Below, piece after piece: positions 5,267 to 9,410 of a stretch of 9,410 nucleotides of DNA. Below the pieces are notes generated by a model, which saw nothing but the letters and a program-made list of their open reading frames with translations, was not told the DNA's origin and did no database searches. Made by a program: the position numbers and the translations under genes. The DNA is from ZC4RG19 sp036279475 (GTDB lineage Bacteria; Actinomycetota; Acidimicrobiia; Acidimicrobiales; VFJN01). The stretch is from assembly GCA_036279475.1 (NCBI GenBank), contig DASUJB010000075.1:1-9410 (forward strand), read 5' to 3'. Each line of letters opens with the position of its first letter. Positions within the stretch are counted from its first letter, which is position 1.

Positions 5267-6757
5267 CTACCCGGCACCGGGGTCGACCGCCCGGCGCGGG
5301 CCGCCACCGGCTCCCGGAGCGGCGAGGTCGTCGACCGCGTCCCGCAGGTCGCCCATCGCCCCCGCCACGGCGTCGGCCATCTGCCAGGGGTCGGGCACCA
5401 GGTGGGCATCGGCGACGAAGCCGAGGTGCACGTGGCCGGGGGAGGAGAGCGCGGTGACGTTGAGGCCGGCGCCGTCCATCACCGGCCCCAGCGGGTAGGC
5501 AGCGACCAGGCGAGCGCCGTCGAGGTGGAGCGGGGCGTCGGGACCCCGGACGTCGGAGACCACCACGTCGTGGAGCGGCGGGTGCCACGCAGCGGCCCCG
5601 ACGCGGGCGTACAGGCGGGCGGCCAGGGCGACCGGTCCGGGTAGCACCTGGCCGGCCCAGGTTGCGACGAGGTCGCCGCCCACCGCGTCGTGGTCCTGCC
5701 GGGCGGCGTGGGCGCTGCGGGCGGTGGCCCGGAGCCGCTCCACCGGGTCGGCGAGGTCGGTGCGCAGGCGCACGAACATCGCCGACACCTGGTTGGCGCC
5801 ACCACCGGTGCCACCACCGCCCCGGGTCGAGACGGGGCACATCGCCACGAGGGGCTCCTCCGGGAGGGCCGCCCGGGCGAGGAGGTACTGCCGCAGGACG
5901 GCCGCCACCAGGGCCAGGACCACGTCGTTCACCGTCGCGTCCCACGCCGCTCCCACCCTCCGCACGTCGCCCAGCGACACCCGGGCGAACGCCACCGACC
6001 GCCGCGGTGTCACCGCCGCCGTCCACGGGGTCCGTGGGGCGTGCAGCGGCACGGCTCCCGCCTCGTCGCCGGCGTCGCGGTGACGCACCGCCAGCCTGGC
6101 CGCGGCAGCCAGCGTGCGGCCCACGAGGCCCGGCAGCTCGGTCGCCCGGCGGGCCTGCGCCACCAGGACGTGCCCGAGCATCTCGGCGTCGGAGGGGACC
6201 GTTCCCCCTGGCGGCTCGGCCGGGGGAGCGGCACCGCCGCCGGCCCTCCCCCCGTCGACGGCCCGAGCCCCGGGCAGGGGGACGGGCTCGTCGAAGAGGT
6301 GGGCCAGCAGCGCGATCGCCGAGGCGCCGTCGGCCACCGCGTGGTGCACCTTGGCGACGAGGGCCACACGGCCGTCGCCGAGGCCGTCGACGACGTGCAC
6401 CTCCCACAGGGGGCGGGATCGGTCGAGCGGCCGGCTCACGACCTCGGCGGCCACCGCGGCCAGCTGGTCGAGCCCACCGGGCGGGGGGAGGAGGCGGTGG
6501 TGGACGTGGGCGCCCGGGTCGAGGTCCGGGTCCTCCACCCAGACCGGGTGGTCGAGCCGGAACGGGGCCTCCACCACCCGCCGCCGGAAGGCGGGCTGGG
6601 CCAGGAGCCGCCGCACGACGGTGGCGCCCAGGGCCCCGGCGTCGACGGGGGCGGGGGCCGTCGCCGGGTCGACGAGGGCGACGACGGCCATGTGCAGGTG
6701 CATCGACGGCGACTCGAAGGCGAGGAACGCCGAATCGAGGCCCGACAAGCGTTCCAT
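5267..6757 (-). CDS. Wax ester synthase / diacylglycerol acyltransferase (WS/DGAT family)
   Basis: 496 residues, ATG start. WS/DGAT enzymes join an acyl-CoA to a fatty alcohol (wax ester) or to diacylglycerol (triacylglycerol) at the inner membrane or lipid-droplet surface; members are numerous in actinobacteria. Evidence: the N-terminal MERLSGLDSAFLAFE start typical of the family, RPLWEVHVV (115-123), and the catalytic HHxxxDG motif as H138-H139-A-V-A-D143-G144. The second half contains GANQVSAMFVRLRTDL and VVVSDVRGPDAPL, matching the conserved regions of the C-terminal acyltransferase lobe. A Pro/Gly/Ala-rich segment at about 160-190, containing PPGGTVPSD, is a variable insertion between the lobes. 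A strong AGGGAGGAGG (6771-6780, complement) sits 13 nt before the ATG, slightly far; no other in-frame start is close by. It is the first gene of the minus-strand operon with the Rrf2 regulator and the 486-residue protein. Confidence 0.93.
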   Translation of the reverse strand: MERLSGLDSAFLAFESPSMHLHMAVVALVDPATAPAPVDAGALGATVVRRLLAQPAFRRRVVEAPFRLDHPVWVEDPDLDPGAHVHHRLLPPPGGLDQLAAVAAEVVSRPLDRSRPLWEVHVVDGLGDGRVALVAKVHHAVADGASAIALLAHLFDEPVPLPGARAVDGGRAGGGAAPPAEPPGGTVPSDAEMLGHVLVAQARRATELPGLVGRTLAAAARLAVRHRDAGDEAGAVPLHAPRTPWTAAVTPRRSVAFARVSLGDVRRVGAAWDATVNDVVLALVAAVLRQYLLARAALPEEPLVAMCPVSTRGGGGTGGGANQVSAMFVRLRTDLADPVERLRATARSAHAARQDHDAVGGDLVATWAGQVLPGPVALAARLYARVGAAAWHPPLHDVVVSDVRGPDAPLHLDGARLVAAYPLGPVMDGAGLNVTALSSPGHVHLGFVADAHLVPDPWQMADAVAGAMGDLRDAVDDLAAPGAGGGPRRAVDPGAG

Positions 6758-6909
6758 CTCCCTGCGACCGCCTCCTCCCTGACCCGCTCCCCGCCGCCGT
6801 CCCGAAGGATGCCACCCGGGCCGACCCGGCGCCGACGCCGGGCACTTCCCCGGGCAGGCCCTGGTGGATAGGGTGCGGCACGGTCACGAGGACTGACGAG
6901 GGGACGGCC
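6758..6909. promoter_or_regulatory. Divergent promoter region between WS/DGAT and alcohol dehydrogenase
   Basis: This 152-bp spacer separates the start codons of two divergent genes. For the plus strand, TAGGGT at 6869-6874 fits the actinobacterial -10 form, with a weak TTCCCC at 6846-6851 in the -35 place (17-nt spacing). A hairpin CCCGGCG-CCGA-CGCCGGG lies at 6825-6842, just upstream of that -35, and could be an operator-like inverted repeat. The ribosome-binding site of the dehydrogenase is AGGGG at 6899-6903 with a 6-nt spacer. Ribosome-binding sequence for WS/DGAT is at 6771-6780 on the other strand. No minus-strand promoter box is convincing. Confidence 0.45.
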
Positions 6910-7992
6910 ATGCGTGCAGCAGTGCTCCGCAACACCGGCGACGAGAAGCTGGAGATCCGCGACGACGTCGAGCTCGGCTCGGTCGGGCCGCGCGACGTCA
7001 AGGTCAAGATCCACGCCACCGGGGTGTGCCACTCCGACGTGTCCGGCATGAGCGGGGTCATCCCCCAGCCGGCCCCGTTCGTCCCAGGTCACGAGGGCGC
7101 CGGCGTGGTCACCGCGGTCGGTGACGAGGTCACCTCGGTCGCCCCCGGGGACCACGTCATCATCGCCTGGAGCGCGCCGTGTGGGCACTGCAGGTTCTGC
7201 ATCGACCGCAAGCAGCCCAACCTGTGCGTCAACGTGCAGTTCGCGGCGTCGATGAACCCCCACTTCAGCCAGGCCGGGACGCCGCTGTTCGGCTTCGCCG
7301 GCGCCGGTACGTGGGCCGAGGAGATGATCATGCCCCAGGAGGGCGTGGTGAAGATCGACCCCGCCACTCCGCACGAGATCGCCTCGCTGGTGGGCTGCGG
7401 CGTGATGACCGGCGTGGGCGCGGCGCTGAACACGGCCAAGGTCGTCCCCGGCTCGTCGGTGGTGGTCTTCGGCTGCGGTGGCGTGGGCATCTCCGCCATC
7501 CAGGGTGCCCGGGTCGCCGGCGCCGCGGAGATCGTCGCCGTCGACCTCGTCGACTCGAAGCTTGAGGAGGCCAAGCAGTTCGGTGCCACCCACGGGGTCA
7601 AGCCGGACGAGCTCGACTCGGCGAAGCAGTCGATCACCGGTGGCGACGGCTTCGACTACGCCTTCGAGGCCATCGGCCAGCCGCAGACGATGCGCTCGGC
7701 GTACGACGTCATCCGCCGGGGCGGCGTCGCCTGCATCATCGGTGCCGGGGGGCTCGACAAGTCGATCACCTTCAACGCCTTCGAGCTCTTCTTCGACGAG
7801 AAGACCATCAAGGGCTCCTACTACGGCTCGGCCGACGTGCGCAGCGACTTCAACCGGATGCTCAACCTCTGGAAGAACGGCCGGCTCGACCTCGAGGGCA
7901 TGATCTCCCGGAGGATCGACATCGCCGACGTCAACGACGCCGTGGCCGACCTCAAGGCCGGCACGGTGATCCGCTCCGTCGTCACGTTCTAG
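6910..7992 (+). CDS. Zinc-dependent alcohol dehydrogenase (medium-chain dehydrogenase/reductase family)
   Basis: 360 residues, ATG start with AGGGG six bases upstream. It oxidises alcohols to aldehydes or the reverse, with NAD(H). Catalytic zinc ligands are visible: C40 in ATGVCHSDVS, H61-E62 in PGHEGAGVV, and C164 in VGCGVMTG. The structural zinc lobe is present: C91-x2-C94-x2-C97-x8-C106, with one residue more in the last loop than the common x7. The Rossmann fold shows G188-C-G-G-V-G193 and an acidic D212 at the end of the second strand, which favours NAD over NADP. The sequence is most like the actinobacterial class III-like 'Zn-dependent alcohol dehydrogenase' group; the substrate (short-chain, fatty or aromatic alcohol, or a thiol adduct) is not readable. 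It diverges from the WS/DGAT gene, so a part in fatty alcohol/aldehyde metabolism is possible but inferred. Transcription probably ends in the hairpins just after the stop. Confidence 0.94.
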   Translation: MRAAVLRNTGDEKLEIRDDVELGSVGPRDVKVKIHATGVCHSDVSGMSGVIPQPAPFVPGHEGAGVVTAVGDEVTSVAPGDHVIIAWSAPCGHCRFCIDRKQPNLCVNVQFAASMNPHFSQAGTPLFGFAGAGTWAEEMIMPQEGVVKIDPATPHEIASLVGCGVMTGVGAALNTAKVVPGSSVVVFGCGGVGISAIQGARVAGAAEIVAVDLVDSKLEEAKQFGATHGVKPDELDSAKQSITGGDGFDYAFEAIGQPQTMRSAYDVIRRGGVACIIGAGGLDKSITFNAFELFFDEKTIKGSYYGSADVRSDFNRMLNLWKNGRLDLEGMISRRIDIADVNDAVADLKAGTVIRSVVTF

Positions 7993-7997
7993 GGGGA

Positions 7998-8013
7998 CCG
8001 CCGCCTGCGGCGG
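7998..8013 (+). terminator. Short GC hairpin directly after the alcohol dehydrogenase stop
   Basis: CCGCCGC (7998-8004) pairs with GCGGCGG (8007-8013), leaving a 2-nt loop, or a 6-bp stem with a 4-nt loop. It starts 5 nt after the stop codon and lacks a T-run. It lies upstream of the much stronger hairpin at 8023-8056 and may help it. Confidence 0.4.
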
Positions 8014-8022
8014 CAGGACGAC

Positions 8023-8056
8023 CGTCCGGGGCCCGCGCCACCGCGGGCCCCGGACG
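8023..8056 (+). terminator. Perfect 15-bp hairpin after alcohol dehydrogenase
   Basis: CGTCCGGGGCCCGCG (8023-8037) is followed by the loop CCAC and its exact reverse complement (8042-8056). A perfect, very GC-rich 15-bp stem starting 30 nt after the stop codon is a strong candidate for an intrinsic terminator of the I-shaped (T-less) kind described in actinobacteria. There is no T-run; the next bases are CGTACGG. Confidence 0.75.
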
Positions 8057-8245
8057 CGTACGGGGTCCGGTGCCCTCCCCACGCCGGTACGCCCTACCGC
8101 CCCTTGCACCGGGGCTGCCACCACGTGATGCGTCTGTCGACCACCTGCCGTGGTATCGTGCCGCGGGCGGGTCAGGCGGGACTCGACGGGCAACATCGGC
8201 TGGTGCAGGCGGGCGAACGCTGGGCACCACGGCACCGGGAGTCCC
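8057..8245 (+). promoter_or_regulatory. Leader and probable promoter of the thioester-domain protein gene
   Basis: No gene is visible here. TATCGT at 8154-8159 (context TGGTATCGTGCC) fits the actinobacterial -10 form; no good -35 is seen. This would give a leader of about 80 nt that is G-rich with no stem long enough to call a riboswitch. GGGAG at 8237-8241 lies 4 nt before the ATG at 8246. A CACGTG palindrome at 8122-8127 and the 6-bp arms ACCACG (about 8120-8125) and CGTGGT (about 8149-8154) flank the region before the -10 and might be an operator, but this is weak. Confidence 0.4.
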
Positions 8246-9410
8246 ATGGACCACGCGCATCCTCCGGCGCGCGACGGGCGCGGCGCGCCCCTCACGCTGG
8301 CCGCGGCCACCGCGGCCACCGCGGCCGTCGCGGCCGTCGCTCTCGTCGCCGGCCTGGCCGCGCCGGCGGCAGCGGCCAGCCAGGCGACCTTCGAGGGCAT
8401 CGTCCCCACGGCCTCGACGGTGGTGCACGGCAACCTCGGCACCTACCCGGCGGGATCGATGGCGGTGCGCATCGACGGCACGCCGGCCACGGCCTACTGC
8501 ATCGACGTCGGCACCTCGATCGAGCCGGGCGAGGCCGGGCTGGTGGAAGGGGAGTGGGCCTCGTCGGGGGTCCCCGCCCTCGATGTCGTGGCCGGCATCC
8601 TGGCGGCCTACTTCCCCAACGGCGACGGGCCGGACGGGTACCGGATCACCGGCGACGACAGCCAGCAGGCGGCCGCCACCCAGGCCGCCATCTGGCACTT
8701 CACCGACGGCTTCGAGCTGACACGGGGGTCCAACGACCCGGTGGTGGAGGCCGGCTACGCCGTCGTCCTCGCCGCCGCGGCTGCCGGCGCCCTGCCACCC
8801 GCCGGCGATCCCGGCGTGAGCCTGGACGTCGTACCACCAGCCTCGACGTCTGCCGAGGCAGGCTCGCTGGTCGGCCCGTTCGTGGTGGAGACCACGGCCA
8901 CCCACGTGACGCTCTCGCCCTCGGAGGGCACCACGGTGGCCGACGCCGCCGGGCGGCCCCTCGGCGGCCCGGTGGGCGACGGCACCCACTTCTGGCTGGC
9001 CAAGCCCACCGCGGGGGACGGCACGGTCCGGGCCACGGCACGGGCCGTCGTCCATGCCGGTCGCGTGTTCGCCAAGGAGGGGAGCCAGCGGCTGATCCTG
9101 GCGTCGACGGTGACGACCAGCGTCGACGCCGAGGCGGCCGCCTCCTGGAGCGAGCCGAGCACGACGAGCACGACCCCACCACCGACCACGACGGTTCGCC
9201 CGCCGGCGAGCACGGCGACGCCACCGACCACCACGGTTCGCCCGCCGGCGACCGCGGTCACGGCGCCGCCGGCGAGCACGGCGACGACCTCACCGGTGGC
9301 GCCCGCCCCCCGCCCGCTCGGTCCCCGGGACGGGGTGGGGCCCCTCCGGGGGTCAGCCCCCCGGCCACCCGTCGGCCCGGAGGTGGCCACCGAAGCCGCA
9401 GGATCGCTGC
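8246..9410 (+). CDS. Secreted thioester-domain (TQXA, Cys-Gln) surface protein, 3' end missing
   Basis: 388 codons from the ATG at 8246 with no stop before the window edge. Residues 1-44 are a signal peptide: a short basic N-region (R9, R12), an Ala-rich hydrophobic core and APAAAA-SQ as the likely cleavage point. Residues about 48-190 match the thioester domain family (TQXA): C85 lies in TAYCIDVGT and Q146 in AATQAAIWHF, the two side chains known to join as an internal Cys-Gln thioester in Gram-positive adhesins, where it reacts covalently with host or surface amines. Residues about 190-300 look like a beta-sandwich domain (LVGPFVVETTATHVTLS ... QRLILASTV), as commonly follows this domain in actinobacteria. 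From about 302 the chain is a Thr/Pro/Ala stalk with 14-residue repeats. A C-terminal wall anchor or membrane segment would lie outside the window. The protein is probably surface-attached; the partner is unknown. Confidence 0.88.
   Translation, partial: MDHAHPPARDGRGAPLTLAAATAATAAVAAVALVAGLAAPAAAASQATFEGIVPTASTVVHGNLGTYPAGSMAVRIDGTPATAYCIDVGTSIEPGEAGLVEGEWASSGVPALDVVAGILAAYFPNGDGPDGYRITGDDSQQAAATQAAIWHFTDGFELTRGSNDPVVEAGYAVVLAAAAAGALPPAGDPGVSLDVVPPASTSAEAGSLVGPFVVETTATHVTLSPSEGTTVADAAGRPLGGPVGDGTHFWLAKPTAGDGTVRATARAVVHAGRVFAKEGSQRLILASTVTTSVDAEAAASWSEPSTTSTTPPPTTTVRPPASTATPPTTTVRPPATAVTAPPASTATTSPVAPAPRPLGPRDGVGPLRGSAPRPPVGPEVATEAAGSL
8306..8341 (+). repeat. Four 9-bp repeats in the signal peptide core
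   Basis: Four in-frame copies of a 9-bp unit: GCCACCGCG twice, then GCCGTCGCG and GCCGTCGCT. They encode ATA, ATA, AVA, AVA and build most of the hydrophobic core of the signal peptide of the thioester-domain protein. Confidence 0.7.
9179..9262 (+). repeat. 42-bp tandem repeat encoding the Thr/Pro stalk
   Basis: Two in-frame units, 9179-9220 and 9221-9262, agree at 37 of 42 positions and encode PPTTTVRPPASTAT and PPTTTVRPPATAVT. A shorter third part from 9263 encodes APPASTATTS. Such Thr/Pro repeats form extended stalks in surface proteins and vary in copy number between strains. Confidence 0.85.

Noticed and set aside
4875..7061. Very long minus-strand open frame of 728 codons
   Set aside because: Arg/Gly/Pro-rich shadow over the Rrf2 and WS/DGAT genes, which have strong motifs in another frame of the same strand.
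8160..8245. G-rich leader of the thioester-domain gene considered as a riboswitch
   Set aside because: No conserved core of a riboswitch class I know (c-di-GMP, c-di-AMP, cobalamin, glycine) could be recognised.
8070..8720. Plus-strand open frame overlapping the start of the thioester-domain gene
   Set aside because: Its product is Arg/Ser/Pro-rich shadow sequence; the frame from 8246 has a signal peptide and clear domain motifs.
7982..9055. Minus-strand open frame opposite the thioester-domain gene
   Set aside because: Low-complexity shadow translation with no motifs; GC-rich antisense frames are often open.

Overview
The window is very GC-rich (stops and starts read almost entirely G/C third positions; GTG and TTG starts are common) and looks like an actinobacterial chromosome. 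The combination of a DUF4193-type acidic zinc-ribbon protein, a WS/DGAT acyltransferase, an enoyl-CoA hydratase and a TQXA/thioester-domain surface protein suggests Actinomycetota, and the style of the uncharacterised proteins suggests class Acidimicrobiia. The class-level placement is an inference from recalled family distribution, not from a search.

Layout. (1) Bases 1-1788, plus strand: a tightly packed run of four genes, namely the 3' end of a DUF4193-like protein, a protein resembling actinobacterial lipid-droplet-associated proteins, a GNAT acetyltransferase and a Nudix hydrolase. Gaps are 9 nt, a 4-nt GTGA overlap and 2 nt, so this is very probably one operon. (2) Bases 1789-1897 form a short convergent gap filled by GGCACCGTCCC-like repeats, followed on the minus strand by an enoyl-CoA hydratase (1898-2662). 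(3) A divergent spacer of about 220 bp leads to a 64-residue zinc-ribbon protein on the plus strand (2887-3081). (4) A convergent gap (3082-3268) holds a roughly 53-bp tandem duplication with GC-rich hairpins. (5) Bases 3269-6757, minus strand: a three-gene probable operon, transcribed in the order WS/DGAT acyltransferase, cysteine-free Rrf2 regulator, large uncharacterised protein with two Arg-rich disordered tracts (gaps 9 and 12 nt). (6) A 152-bp divergent promoter region, then a zinc-dependent alcohol dehydrogenase on the plus strand (6910-7992). (7) Two hairpins, one a perfect 15-bp stem, then a leader with a -10-like box, and (8) a secreted thioester-domain (Cys-Gln, TQXA) surface protein starting at 8246 and running off the end of the window with no stop.

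How the genes may work together. Several genes fit a lipid-storage theme: WS/DGAT makes wax esters or triacylglycerol, the alcohol dehydrogenase that diverges from it could interconvert alcohols and aldehydes, the enoyl-CoA hydratase acts on acyl-CoAs, and the 192-residue protein has the architecture of lipid-droplet-associated proteins. This link is inference; the genes lie in at least three separate transcription units. The most distinctive gene is the thioester adhesin-like protein at the right edge, which shows both residues of the internal Cys-Gln thioester.
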